Counted from the first letter of the stretch, positions 20,665-30,625 are shown. The stretch: DNA of 64,000 bases from Trypanosoma brucei gambiense DAL972 (GCF_000210295.1 NC_026744.1:3534001-3598000), one strand, 5' to 3'. Program-made: numbers and translations. The notes: generated by a model from the letters alone, not told the origin.

Positions 20665-21510
20665 TCACACACGTGAAATTATTTGTTGCACTCGCATGTA
20701 CTCATCCCCAGTTAGTGTTACAACGCCAGTAGCCCTCTTGCGGTCTCTGTCCTGCACCTCTGCTGAGCCCCGGGGTTGACAGCAGGACTGGCGGCGCCTC
20801 CTGGAGGGTGTAAAACACCTACCGACTTTCCCTGATGCAGGCGCCAGGGAAACTGTGGTGACTGAAGTGGAAGGAGGTACGGAAGTTCCTTCACTTGGGT
20901 TTGGAACATGGGGGAAGCAGTTCAGCCGCGCGGGCAATGCGGTTGATGGAGCAGTACCTACACGTTTGGACGACGAGGCGCTACCCATATGTGACCTTAC
21001 GAAGGGCCCTGAAGAGGGGCGGGACAACGTCGGGGCTCGATTCTTTCGGTGTTTGTCAGCCTTACGTCCGCTCACAGACCATCGAGGGACCTGTTGTGTG
21101 TCGTACCGACTCCAAGCGGCATCTAACAGTTTGATTGGTTGTTCAACGGTTGAAACGGACACCGTCGAGGTCCGTCGGAAAGAACCTGTTGTATATAAAC
21201 CCTGCGGCCCCTCTACATTTTGACATTCCCCTTCTTTGATCGATCCCCCTTCGTCTATAGACCCCATTACGTCTGCTGCGGGCTCCTGGTGTCGTATGTC
21301 AGCAACCTCTTCCGTCACACATCCGCTGCGATTTCCTTCTTTATTTTCGAGTGCCCTCCGGTGACAAGCATTAGTGGCACCGGACTCGTCACAGATGTAG
21401 CCACGGCGCCGCAGTTCGTATGTATTTTCGTAGAGCTTGGCGGTTTCGCGCCGACGCGCTGCTCGCAACCGCTCCGCCGTTGTACAACCATCGGAACGAG
21501 GTGTCCACAT
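20665..21510 (-). CDS. Hypothetical basic, low-complexity protein
   Basis: A 281-residue protein starting MWTPRSDGCT at ATG 21510. I recognise no family. An N-terminal arginine-rich helix (AERLRAARRRETAKLYEN) is followed by a serine/threonine/proline-rich middle and a basic region near residue 235 (TPSRRRRQS). The last 20 residues look ordered (VVTLTGDEYMRVQQIISRV). Its stop lies 493 bases before the BDF5 start. The composition suggests a largely disordered protein. Expression and function are unknown. Confidence 0.6.
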   Translation of the reverse strand: MWTPRSDGCTTAERLRAARRRETAKLYENTYELRRRGYICDESGATNACHRRALENKEGNRSGCVTEEVADIRHQEPAADVMGSIDEGGSIKEGECQNVEGPQGLYTTGSFRRTSTVSVSTVEQPIKLLDAAWSRYDTQQVPRWSVSGRKADKHRKNRAPTLSRPSSGPFVRSHMGSASSSKRVGTAPSTALPARLNCFPHVPNPSEGTSVPPSTSVTTVSLAPASGKVGRCFTPSRRRRQSCCQPRGSAEVQDRDRKRATGVVTLTGDEYMRVQQIISRV

Positions 21511-22453
21511 CGCTTCCGTATGCTAATTGTGGTGGTAGTATATATCGTTTTATGTAGTGTCTATGGTTTGAAAAACGAGCAGAGAAGTTCGAGCCCAGTC
21601 CGTACTTGTGATTGTGACGATCTGAGAGTAGAATATATGCTTTCCCGCGTTTCGATGCTTTTCTGTTGCCGCCACCACTAGTCCTTCCTGCTACGGTACA
21701 ATCCCTGTCGTTGCGCTGTCGTTGTACTAACCCCGAGGGGCTACGATTACAGTAGGGTAAGGCGCTAAAAAACAGATGCGTATCGACACCGTATACGCAT
21801 TTCCGCAAAGAAGCACACATGTAAGTTACCACAAGTTCAAACAATAAGAACAGTAACACCAAGGGAAGGGGAGAGGAATTATAGCACATGAGTAAAGGTT
21901 ACTGTTCAGCACTACTCTCACTTGAACAACGTTGTACACAGCATAGTTGCTTAGGGAAACAAGAAGAATACCATATACACTGGCGGATTCGCACCTACTG
22001 TACAATTAAGTGGATGCACCAACAACTGAAAAATTGCACCCGCAGTGGCAGTTGAAGAGTGGACCTGAGGGCTGTGACAACACACAGACCGCGGAAGCTA
22101 CATACCGCTGTGACACCGCATTTCAATAAAATTCCGACAAACCCAGATAATTTCGAAATAAAAGAAAAAAAAAGAAGAGGACAAGGGCAGAGGTACATAC
22201 GGCGAAATATGCAAGGGGGATCAAGGCAACGAAATATGTTGACGCACAAGAAATACGTCACGAGAAAAAAGGCGTGAGGATTACTACCCCACCAAAATGG
22301 TGCCGCGTCTAACAGTGCATCAGCAGCACGTGAGTCTGTTCATGTTTTTTATGATTTGCTTTGGCGGCAGTGACGTGATTATGTAATATACATTGAAGTG
22401 AATTAACCCGTGCCAACTGAAGATCCCCGTTTCCTCACGTAAAAGTTCCCCAC
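21511..22453. other. Intergenic spacer (0.9 kb), no gene seen
   Basis: This spacer holds the 3' UTR of the acylated PPPDE gene and the leader of the basic protein. It is AT-rich, with an A/G-rich plus-strand stretch near 22157-22180 that is pyrimidine-rich in the transcript. No supported gene. Confidence 0.5.
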
Positions 22454-23458
22454 TTATTCTGACCGCTGTTGTCTCTGTCGGTGTTCCCTATGCGGATGTT
22501 GATGCTGCCGTCGTTGTTGCTGCTGTTGCTGTGCCATTTGGTGCCTTAGCAGCGCCTCAACCATGTCCCTTTTGTCCCGGCACCGCTCTAAAGAGAGCCA
22601 ATTAAGCCACATCAGGGTCCGGAGGTTGCGCACTGTCATGGCTTCCAGCTCCTCACGTGTTCGAAGGACTTTTGCATCGGCGATTACACCCTCCTCCTCT
22701 CTCGGCACCCTACGGCTCGAATCACTTCCACGTTTGTTCTCAGCAAGTCTCAGGAAAGAAACATTTTCAGGATTTGCCCTTTCAGCCGCTGGAGATATGG
22801 AGTGGATGGGCTGACGTACCGAGGGGACAAATGCCCTTGGTACTAGCACGCGCGCAAAACGCGCAGCCCTATTAATATACGCCGGTATTTTTTTTAGGCC
22901 TGCTTCCGGGAACTCTGCCTCGAGCGAGTCGCGGAATGCCTTTGTGAAATGATTGCAATTACGTCTCAGCATGTGGTACTTACTTGCCTCCCACTCAGGG
23001 CGTAGCTTTCCCACTATAGCAAGAATTTGTCGTATACTTGTGCCTCGAGGTAGATACCCAAGCAGCTTACTCTTTTCAAACAGATACTTTGGGAGCATTT
23101 CTCTTGGCCTACCACAAGTGATACCACAGACCCCAGGTATAGGGCGTGTTGAGCCGCTGAATGCCCATTCCGTGGAGAAAATTTCCATACCGGTGTGATA
23201 AATGCCCAGACCAATACGTGCATTTAGATTGTATGTGGTTTTGTCTACCTTGTTCTGCAGATTGTAAATATTCAAAAACACAGGTACACCCATGCCCACG
23301 CTTCTGCATCGGCCCTCGTCCTCTGACGTTTCCGGACTGCTTTGCTCACTTGATAGTTGACCATGCTTCGACTCTGCTGGGGGGCATTGCTGTTTCAGTC
23401 TAGTCGATTTGCTGTCCTTTAAACTCTTGCTAGAAGGCCTGCAACAGCCTCCGCCCAT
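22454..23458 (-). CDS. PPPDE/DeSI-like peptidase with N-terminal acylation signal
   Basis: A 334-residue protein starting at ATG 23458. Residues about 57-195 form a PPPDE (DUF862) papain-fold domain. The histidine lies in GIYHTGMEIF (H88) and the cysteine in RRNCNHFTKAF (C168), the family's catalytic pair. PPPDE proteins include the deSUMOylases DeSI-1/2 and have also been linked to deubiquitination and depalmitoylation. The N-terminus MGGGCC fits N-myristoylation at Gly2 with palmitoylation at Cys5/Cys6, a strong membrane or flagellar targeting signal in trypanosomes. At about 260-305 a SAP-like helix-turn-helix (LEAMTVRNLRTLMWL) follows, then a Q/H/R-rich tail. A second family member lies at 29915. 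Substrate unknown. Confidence 0.87.
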   Translation of the reverse strand: MGGGCCRPSSKSLKDSKSTRLKQQCPPAESKHGQLSSEQSSPETSEDEGRCRSVGMGVPVFLNIYNLQNKVDKTTYNLNARIGLGIYHTGMEIFSTEWAFSGSTRPIPGVCGITCGRPREMLPKYLFEKSKLLGYLPRGTSIRQILAIVGKLRPEWEASKYHMLRRNCNHFTKAFRDSLEAEFPEAGLKKIPAYINRAARFARVLVPRAFVPSVRQPIHSISPAAERANPENVSFLRLAENKRGSDSSRRVPREEEGVIADAKVLRTREELEAMTVRNLRTLMWLNWLSLERCRDKRDMVEALLRHQMAQQQQQQRRQHQHPHREHRQRQQRSE

Positions 23459-24534
23459 CACCTACACCAGTGTGCACAGCAAACAGGATGGGTTGCTAAG
23501 CTGGCGGTTGAGATTTTCAATGCTTCGTATAAATAGCTAAAGTTTTTGACGTCGTTTCACACTCAGTTGTCTTGACCCTTGCAGTGGGAGGGGCGGGGTG
23601 TAGAGTTGCGCAACTGGACTTCGCCACCGGTACTGCACCTGCTTGCCGCCAACACCGCCACCACAAGTCCTATACTCTTCCTGCCTCCGCTCGCCGTTCG
23701 CTTTTATGCGGGGAGGACAAGGGTAACTATACGCAGAGCTGCCCAAAATACTCACCACAATAGCGGAGAGATGTGTAGATGAACCTATGAATAAATATGT
23801 AAAAGAAAAAAGCGTATGCTGCCTTTTGTAACGGAAAGAGGAAGACGAAAACGGCGCCACACAAACCGATTTGGATGGGGAAGGAGGGTGGTCAACACGA
23901 CGGACTTCGGTTACTGTGGAGTTGGGAAAATAGTTCGTGAGTGGTGTCTTGGGAAACACAATGCCAGTCGTCGTCAACATCATCCGTTCGCAGCATCGCC
24001 TCATGCCTGCATGCAAACGGGTAAACGCAACGAGAAAATGTCATCACATTCCAAGCCACTCTGTCCTTGTGGACACTGTGAAGGGGAAACCAGTCGGAAC
24101 GAACAAAACAAACAAGCGATAAGGAATACTAACAACGGTAACAGAGGATGAACCATGATCACCACCATCGTGCAAGCAACGTCCACAAATGAATGCAGCC
24201 ACTACGGAAGCATACCCGCAAGTTTATTCGTGCACACAATTTCCCGTGGCGATATGCACGATGATCGGCGATTGACATTCACACCCTACGTCTTTCATCC
24301 CCCCACGATGCCATCAATAGCTTCTCCGATTTTATGTGTTAAGAGTTTCATCTTCATACCAAAATTAAACAAGGTATTATCAGCAAACAAACGCGTACCG
24401 CTGCCGCCTCTACCCCTGCGAACACCATCGACGAAAATTTATGCCCCGATACCTCACAACACGGGAGACCATTTAACGACGCGTTTTTCTTGCCACAGAT
24501 TCCCTTCCTCGTTGTTTGTGCTACTCACCCACAC
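23459..24534. other. Intergenic spacer (1.1 kb), no supported gene
   Basis: This spacer lies between the carrier stop and the acylated PPPDE start. A 155-codon ATG-initiated frame on the minus strand (about 23537-24004) has no recognisable domain and is treated as UTR. I see no RNA gene. Confidence 0.5.
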
Positions 24535-25485
24535 CTACCTCCATTCCTTCTGCCACCTATCTGTACGGCTTTTCACATACTCATAAACAACCATTGAAAC
24601 CCCACTGATGGGTCCAGCGCGTAGGAGCGAGACGCCGAGACCGCGGTATATGACGAGTGGTGATTCTCTTTGTAGTAGCTCCACCACTGCCAGCGTTCCT
24701 ACGCACCGGGCTTGTACAATTGTCTTGACTGTGTCCAGAGGATACAGAAGTGCCCATGTGACCATAGACGCCGTACAGCCGGCTACAAATGTCCACTCAG
24801 TGGGCAACCGTTCCTCAATTCCGGGCGACTCGGTGCCAGTACTCGAAGTACACCAAGCACGGAGCCACCGCCTGTTTATATCATAGAAACCCAAGTAGCA
24901 CCCAGCGAAACACGTATCCTTCAGGAGGTGGTAACCGAATCCATGAAAGTAACCCTTGATTCCCTCACTGCGGAAAATATTCGCAGCACACACCCATGCG
25001 TTCCTGGTTGATCTCCGCGTGGAGTATTGTGTCCTAAGTTTTATGACGTGGAAGGGACAGCCAATAAACGTTCCCGCAGCACCGGCACACGCACCCGAGC
25101 GAAACGGTGACTCTCCCAGCCACGATGCTACCGACCTCAGCAGCTCATTGACATGTAAACTCCGGAAGGGATGAGAGGCCATGGGGGTGGAGTGAGTCGC
25201 TCGCGGCGGTTTGTTACAACTTCTCTCTGCACGAATCGAATCCCACAAGGCATATTGCAGGCTACGCTTCGTTGCCGACATGATAAGCGGTGGACCGGTA
25301 CCACGGTACAAACTTCGCACACCTTCCTCGCGTGCGACGTCCAACATGGTCTTCCACGCCGAGCGGGCCGCCAACGGACCACACGCCTGCGCACGCGTCT
25401 TTGCACTGTCAAGAGGCTGACCCAGAACAACAGTTGTCATACCTTGCGCTGCACCAGGCAGAAACGTGAGTGCCCAATCAATCAT
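24535..25485 (-). CDS. Mitochondrial carrier family protein
   Basis: A 316-residue solute carrier with the three-fold repeat of the mitochondrial carrier family. The signature PxDxxK appears as QPLDSAKTRAQ (residues 23-33), as a variant GCPFHVIKLRTQ near 145, and as YPLDTVKTIVQ near 247. Each repeat should form two transmembrane helices, six in all, in the inner mitochondrial membrane. The total length is typical. In repeat 2 the conserved acidic residue is replaced (PFHVIK), which weakens one matrix-side salt bridge and suggests an asymmetric substrate. The transported solute cannot be named from sequence alone. The start MIDWALTFLPGAAQG runs directly into helix 1. Confidence 0.9.
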   Translation of the reverse strand: MIDWALTFLPGAAQGMTTVVLGQPLDSAKTRAQACGPLAARSAWKTMLDVAREEGVRSLYRGTGPPLIMSATKRSLQYALWDSIRAERSCNKPPRATHSTPMASHPFRSLHVNELLRSVASWLGESPFRSGACAGAAGTFIGCPFHVIKLRTQYSTRRSTRNAWVCAANIFRSEGIKGYFHGFGYHLLKDTCFAGCYLGFYDINRRWLRAWCTSSTGTESPGIEERLPTEWTFVAGCTASMVTWALLYPLDTVKTIVQARCVGTLAVVELLQRESPLVIYRGLGVSLLRAGPISGVSMVVYEYVKSRTDRWQKEWR

Positions 25486-25886
25486 TCATCTATCTTTATT
25501 CTGTGTACTTCGTCTCTCCTGCCGTATCAAGGCAGTTAGTGCCTGTAAGTGTGTGTGTGGGGAGAGGGGTGAGGTAACCCTAAAAAAGTCAGTAACGAAG
25601 AAGAACAATGATTTTGGCTGGGTGCACACAGGCATGCCTGGAACCTTCACTTTTTGACAATCGATGAAGAGAATACCTTTTGTTGATGCTTCCGTTTGGT
25701 TCTGCTTGTTTGTGGATCATGACAGAACCCGCAAAAAAATCCAGAAAAAAGAAAAGATTAGGTAACGGACTTCGTGCATTTAAGCATGCTGGTGTCCTGT
25801 AGAGGCTTGAGAGGAGGAAAGGGGGGAGGGGAGGGGGAGGTCAAAAGCAAAACAAGCCGTAAACAAGCACTACACAGATCCACGTT
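25486..25886. other. Intergenic spacer, no gene seen
   Basis: A short spacer between the zinc-ribbon protein stop and the carrier start. It contains a plus-strand purine-rich run near 25810-25842, which is pyrimidine-rich in the transcript and about 330 bases before the carrier ATG. Nothing else seen. Confidence 0.5.
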
Positions 25887-26714
25887 TTACCTGGTAACGG
25901 TAAAAGGCCTTACAACCCACTCGCTGTGCTCCTCTTTACATCCTGGACAAACAATTGGGAGCGGCTTCCCTTCCTTATCTGACACCATAGGGACCAGCTC
26001 GCCATATTGATCCATACGCAGTAGCTCTCTGTTGCACTTGTCGCAGTAATACGCCATCAGCCTCCCTTTCGGACCCTGTTCCCTTGATGTGGGACTTTCT
26101 CTAGGGGCGTAGTTTCTCCACCGATCTTCTACTTCCTGCAAAATGCGCGTGATGTCTGCAGAAGTCTTTTTAAGATCTCTTTCTGCTGGGGTACGTGCGG
26201 GAACGAAACCTGCTTGCTTCCCACTCTTTTGGTCGCTTATGACGTAGCTGTTTGATTGCTTAGAACGAATATTCGCATGATTGTTGAAATCGTCAAATGG
26301 CACCGCGGGTTCCCAGTCATGGTGTAAAAGCATGCAGCGAGGGCAACTCATGGGTAGGGGTTCCCCAGAGGGGGAGTTAGTCAGTTCCAGTGGGTTTCCA
26401 TTGTGGTCCATAGCGAGCACATAATAGCCGCACAGTCCACATTTCCATGAGATCTTTTTAGCTTTCGCCGGGGAGATATAGGGTTCTTCATCCATGATCA
26501 CAGATTGATCCATGATCAGCGGCTTACGGTCCTCCTCCTCCTCTCTGCGCCCCCTTTCACCATCTTCCGATACATTCGCGACGGTGGACCGTTCCGCCCC
26601 GCGACTGCTCCCTTCCGAGGCGGTGCCACTGACAATACCACTTCCCCCGATTGGGGCTCCCCTCGGTATGTTTTCTAACGTTTCCACATCACTTAACGTT
26701 GCACTACTCATCAT
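25887..26714 (-). CDS. Protein with two matching C2C2 zinc-ribbon units
   Basis: A 275-residue protein I cannot assign to a named family. It contains two cysteine units with identical spacing: C92-x2-C95-x28-C124-x2-C127 and C224-x2-C227-x28-C256-x2-C259. Each is followed by a short H-x-x-W (HHDW, HSEW), each has a matching MDxxG after the first pair, and each has PLPxxCPxC at the second pair. This looks like an internal duplication of one zinc ribbon. The N-terminal 85 residues are acidic and low-complexity, and a charged helix links the two units. Metal binding is a safe inference; the partner is not known. A (CA)45 tract lies in the 5' leader. Confidence 0.8.
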   Translation of the reverse strand: MMSSATLSDVETLENIPRGAPIGGSGIVSGTASEGSSRGAERSTVANVSEDGERGRREEEEDRKPLIMDQSVIMDEEPYISPAKAKKISWKCGLCGYYVLAMDHNGNPLELTNSPSGEPLPMSCPRCMLLHHDWEPAVPFDDFNNHANIRSKQSNSYVISDQKSGKQAGFVPARTPAERDLKKTSADITRILQEVEDRWRNYAPRESPTSREQGPKGRLMAYYCDKCNRELLRMDQYGELVPMVSDKEGKPLPIVCPGCKEEHSEWVVRPFTVTR

Positions 26715-26751
26715 GTGCTTCTAATCCCCTCCCTCGTCCTCCCTGCTGGCT

Positions 26752-26756
<5 letters not shown>

Positions 26757-26846
<90 letters not shown>
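26757..26846. repeat. (TG)45 microsatellite in a 5' UTR
   Basis: Forty-five uninterrupted TG units on the plus strand, read as (CA)45 in the transcript, ending 43 bases before the ATG at 26714. It is the longest simple repeat in the window. Confidence 0.97.
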
Positions 26847-26847
<1 letters not shown>

Positions 26848-27428
26848 ACCGCCTATATCTCTTCGCAGGGAGAGAAAACGTATGTGGAAGTGCACAAAAA
26901 GACAACAAAGGTTAAAGTCAAACGGCGGAAAACACATTAAATGATCCGCATAGATGTAATGGTCAGGTATCCGAAGCCCGCTGTTGTTATTGTCAAGTTT
27001 TCAGAGCCACGGCCTACCGGGGAGGAGCAGCTCTAATGATACACATAAACACATACAATTACAAACGCACAAAAAAGTAGAGATACGGGTGCGTTCCAAC
27101 GCGTGTACACGCACACATGTTGTTTTGGACTCACTGAGGCACGTTCCACGAAAAGTACATGTATATAAATACATACATTTCATTAGTTCTTTCTTTACTT
27201 CTCTTCACATCGGTATTATTTCACTAAATCCCAAACGCATCCTTGTCGTCTCTGCCTTTTTTTGACCCCGTAAATTGGTGTCACCCATTACCCACCAATA
27301 ACCAAGCAACTTTCCACATGCAGCTGCACTTTTTTCCATACACGCATATATACATATGTTCTTTTCTCGCCTTTGCCTCACAATGACTGGAAGCACACAA
27401 CAGGGAGAAAAACAGCAGTACACGATGC

Positions 27429-27454
27429 ATATATATATATATATATATATATAT
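27429..27454. repeat. (AT)13 microsatellite
   Basis: Thirteen AT units in the region expected to be the 3' UTR of the kelch gene. Confidence 0.95.
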
Positions 27455-27792
27455 TTGGAAAAAGAGAAAAAAATAATGAGCCGCTTGTTCAAAAACAAAG
27501 GAGAATAAATAAGGCTTCATTTCATGCAGCAGAGGCTGCTCGGGGGGTTGGGTTGGCACAAGCCATGAGGTCGAAAGGTGAAAAGAGTGTAGGCAGAAGG
27601 AATACTGCTATACAACGGAGTTGGGTGGGAAAGATACAAAACAACCGCAACAAACCAAGTCACAAGCAACCAAAGAGAGACTTGTGTGCGTCGTACCCCG
27701 CCTTAAAACCACTACACAGCGAAGAGACAAGGACCTATACATCACCTTTGCAATATCAGCACTGCTGATGTTATCCCGAAGAACTCACCAGC

Positions 27793-29352
27793 CTATTTCA
27801 ATTTTGAAGCTGTGCGTTTGGCGGATGTCGGCAAGCGCTCCCCCTTGCGTCCCACTGGCTGACCAGGGACAACATCCGCAAGACCTTTCACGTCAATCAT
27901 GCACACATCCACCACGTCTTCTCCCGGCGAAAGCCCACCCGTGACGTACACCCGCCTGCCCTTCCCCACCGCCAGTGAGTGAAGGCAACGGCTTGGAGTG
28001 TGGACCTCATTGGTGTCGCTTGTCCTAATCTTCACCCATGAGAGGGCAACGCCGTGTGCATCTTCTTCCAGCTGAATAATCCACGCATCCGACAGAATCT
28101 GACCACCAGCCCCAATCCCACCGTGGACAAAGAGCTCGCACGGGCTAAGCACACACGCAGCATGCCCATACCTCGGCGCCGGCCCCATATTATTCACGAC
28201 TGCTGAAGTGACTACCCATTTCTCGTTCTCCACGTCGTACACAGCAACGTCATTACAGAACTCAAATTCCATACTTGGAATCACTATGGAAGCCCTGGGA
28301 TCCACCTTCGAGGCCTTCTTGGCTTTTCCATGCGAGGTTTCCGTATTAACTCGCGCCTGTCGACCTCCGTACACAACAATGTACCGCTCCAGTAGCAAAC
28401 CGGCAACATGAGAGGAGCGGGGATGGGGTTTTGAACCCCCTGTCTCATTTTTTGTTGACACCCCTCGTTCGATCCATCTGTTCGTTGTAAGATCTGCCTT
28501 TTCCATCGAAGACGTGCACCCCGCGCTATTATTACCGCCGAAAACATACACAAGGTTCTTGACAACGGTTGCAGTTGAGCACGACGAGGCCATCACAGGT
28601 GACGACGGCAAACTCTTAATATAGGCAACGGACCCAGTGCCCAGATCAATGCTTTTGCTGCGGTGGGCATACTTGGAGTCTTTCCACCCACCGACAAATA
28701 ACACTACTGGGGCTTTTGCAGAAGCTCGCGCAGAGGCTGCGTGCGGTGCCTCCGCGCTTTCCCTATCCTCTGCCTTTTCTTTTTTAGGATCCCGTTTGTT
28801 CCTTTCGATTAGTTCCATTAACGTACCTGCGGGCTGAATCACTGGCGGGTTCTTCACTGCCGGTTCCTCATGCTGCGTCTTCCACTGTAGGGCAATTCCC
28901 GCCAACGTCGGCCATGTAAGATCCTGAAGCCCATTACTTGGGAAGGTGGCGCAAGTCTCTACCGGTGATTGGCCATCGCTACTTCCAGCACTTTCAGAAC
29001 CTTCCCCAACAGAGTCCTTGTCAGCTGATTCGTGTAGACGTTGTGCCTCCTCTTCCTCTTCGTCACGTTGCGCAATCCACATCTGCTCTTCAGTGTTCCA
29101 TGACTCTAGAAAGGGCATGGTTAGTGCGGACTTATCTTCGTGGGGCAGAGTAAGTGCCTTCGGCAGAGACGACACATCACACCCACCGACAACGCACAGG
29201 TGGCCATTTGCAGGGTGAATAAATGAGATGTGACCGATGCGCATCCCCGAAGGCGCGTTGACGGAAGAAGCGAGTTGTACCGTTGCGTCTAAAAGCCCTG
29301 GTGGCCTCTTGTCCACGGCCACATCACCCGGCTTGGAACGCTTGGGCGGCAT
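27793..29352 (-). CDS. Kelch-repeat protein
   Basis: A 519-residue protein with several kelch repeats. The glycine pairs that end kelch strands appear in VVLFVGGW, VYVFGGNN, IVVYGGRQ, LFVHGGIG and VYVTGGLS, spaced about 50-80 residues apart. Conserved R-x-x-H-x-A/S segments (PRSSHVAG, PRYGHAAC) occur before some of them. Five or six blades should close a beta-propeller, a protein-binding platform. The first 200 residues hold one weak blade (HLCVVGGCD) and a charged, alanine/lysine-rich stretch. No BTB or F-box domain is visible, so it is not an obvious ubiquitin-ligase adaptor. The start MPPKRSKPGD is basic. Confidence 0.88.
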   Translation of the reverse strand: MPPKRSKPGDVAVDKRPPGLLDATVQLASSVNAPSGMRIGHISFIHPANGHLCVVGGCDVSSLPKALTLPHEDKSALTMPFLESWNTEEQMWIAQRDEEEEEAQRLHESADKDSVGEGSESAGSSDGQSPVETCATFPSNGLQDLTWPTLAGIALQWKTQHEEPAVKNPPVIQPAGTLMELIERNKRDPKKEKAEDRESAEAPHAASARASAKAPVVLFVGGWKDSKYAHRSKSIDLGTGSVAYIKSLPSSPVMASSCSTATVVKNLVYVFGGNNSAGCTSSMEKADLTTNRWIERGVSTKNETGGSKPHPRSSHVAGLLLERYIVVYGGRQARVNTETSHGKAKKASKVDPRASIVIPSMEFEFCNDVAVYDVENEKWVVTSAVVNNMGPAPRYGHAACVLSPCELFVHGGIGAGGQILSDAWIIQLEEDAHGVALSWVKIRTSDTNEVHTPSRCLHSLAVGKGRRVYVTGGLSPGEDVVDVCMIDVKGLADVVPGQPVGRKGERLPTSAKRTASKLK

Positions 29353-29914
29353 TACTACCTTTCGTTTTTATTATGTCGTCTTTCCTTCCTATTATTTCCA
29401 ACCTACGGACAAATATGCCCTCCTGCTTATGTGCACTTGCGGGATTCCTGGAAGACGGTCGCGAAGGCAAAATTAAATAAATGTGGATACACAGCATATA
29501 AATACATATATGTATTGGGGCCATCAAGGACGGCTTTTTGAACCAGTGCGTGCATCGTCCGTTCAGGAACCGCCGTCCAAACCGATAGCGATTAAGTAGC
29601 ACTATCTGCACTGGTGCAACTCCTGTTGAATGAAAGATTATGCCCCCTCTGGTTCCAGAGCAGGGGGAGGGGAAGGAGGGAAACTTGTAACAACAGATGA
29701 ATCCGGAGACATTTGCTGCGTGCCGACAGGATGATGCGCCAACTATTTCCCTACCCTTCGGCTTCTCTCCACAAACACGCGAATCCGGAGAAAAAGATAA
29801 AAAAAACCAACCAAGAGATCCTTTTGCGGTCCCAGAACCGTTTCACTCTTGGTTGTCTTTAAATGGGAACGGATTAGAGCACATGGTGACGCTTAGTTAC
29901 CTCCTCCGTCAGCT
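29353..29914. other. Intergenic spacer, no gene seen
   Basis: This spacer lies between the second PPPDE peptidase stop and the kelch start. It holds a short A/G-rich segment near 29790-29815 and nothing I can support as a gene. Confidence 0.5.
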
Positions 29915-30625
29915 TCACCGTACTGCCTTTCTGTCTATATCGTCGATCTTCTGGACCAAATCTTCGCCAAGAATACGTTCAGCCGTATTTGCGAGCCGGT
30001 TGACCCAACTGGGCATCAGGACGGGTACCTCGACTGACTGACCGCCTGAGAGCCGCACCACCTCGCGTTCACCGTTATCGTATACCTCCACAACGCTACT
30101 TGATCCGTCCTTCTTTTCTCTTGCCTGGTGCTGATCGTATCGCACGTCGGGGGGTAGCAGCCGCTTGGCAAACGCCTCTGAAAAAGAGTTACAGTTGTTC
30201 TTCACAATGTGGTAAGATCGACCGGACCACCGCTCTCTGTTTCCTTTCATCTCCTGCACTAAGCCAAGCACTTCCCCGCGCGTTAGCTGAGTCGTGCCCA
30301 ACACCAACTGCTCGCGGAAGGTATGCGGAGGCGTGTTTTTTGGCTCCACTTGGAACACGCCTGTATCTTCTTCGCAGCGGCCGAAAGCAAATTCCATCCC
30401 GTACAATTCAACGCCGGTGTGGTGGACACCCGCTCCGGTGTAGTAGAGTATACGGTTGGCTACCGTTATATCATACACGTTGAGGAAGACGGTGTTTGGG
30501 GGCAGGTCAGATCGCACTTTCCTGTCGTTTCCCCCGATATCAAGGCGGCCTAAGATGTTGGTAACCGTGGCAGCAACACCACTGGCCAGCCCTGCAAAGG
30601 GAGTGGCGGGTTGACCTTGTTCCAT
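29915..30625 (-). CDS. PPPDE/DeSI-like peptidase
   Basis: A 236-residue protein starting MEQGQPATPF at ATG 30625. The frame upstream uses only non-ATG codons. The PPPDE domain covers about residues 43-160, with the catalytic histidine in GVHHTGVELYG (H69) and the cysteine in KNNCNSFSEAF (C145). The spacing and flanks match DeSI-type isopeptidases. The C-terminus has a short conserved-looking helix after VPVLMPSWVNRLA, resembling the IPAYINRAARF segment after the domain of the family member at 22454. Unlike that protein it lacks an acylation signal and the SAP-like extension. The next gene upstream encodes a protein with two SUMO-interacting motifs, though co-location in these arrays is weak evidence for a link. 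Confidence 0.88.
   Translation of the reverse strand: MEQGQPATPFAGLASGVAATVTNILGRLDIGGNDRKVRSDLPPNTVFLNVYDITVANRILYYTGAGVHHTGVELYGMEFAFGRCEEDTGVFQVEPKNTPPHTFREQLVLGTTQLTRGEVLGLVQEMKGNRERWSGRSYHIVKNNCNSFSEAFAKRLLPPDVRYDQHQAREKKDGSSSVVEVYDNGEREVVRLSGGQSVEVPVLMPSWVNRLANTAERILGEDLVQKIDDIDRKAVR

Larger units (their letters stand above)
26715..27792. other. Intergenic spacer (1.1 kb) with microsatellites
   Basis: This spacer holds the leader of the zinc-ribbon gene and the 3' UTR of the kelch gene. A pyrimidine-rich sense stretch near 26865-26910 and AG at about 26861 form a likely splice acceptor, placing the long CA tract inside the 5' UTR. An (AT)13 run lies at 27429-27454. No gene seen. Confidence 0.55.

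Noticed and set aside
20172..20672. 167-codon N-terminal extension of BDF5
   Set aside because: It translates a T13-G10 homopolymer junction and UTR-like sequence. The bromodomain protein has a good ATG at 20171.
23537..24004. 155-codon minus-strand frame
   Set aside because: No recognisable features and low-complexity composition. It fits the 3' UTR and spacer after the carrier gene.
24155..24586. 143-codon plus-strand frame opposite the carrier 3' end
   Set aside because: Opposite to the direction of all genes in the window, with no domain features.
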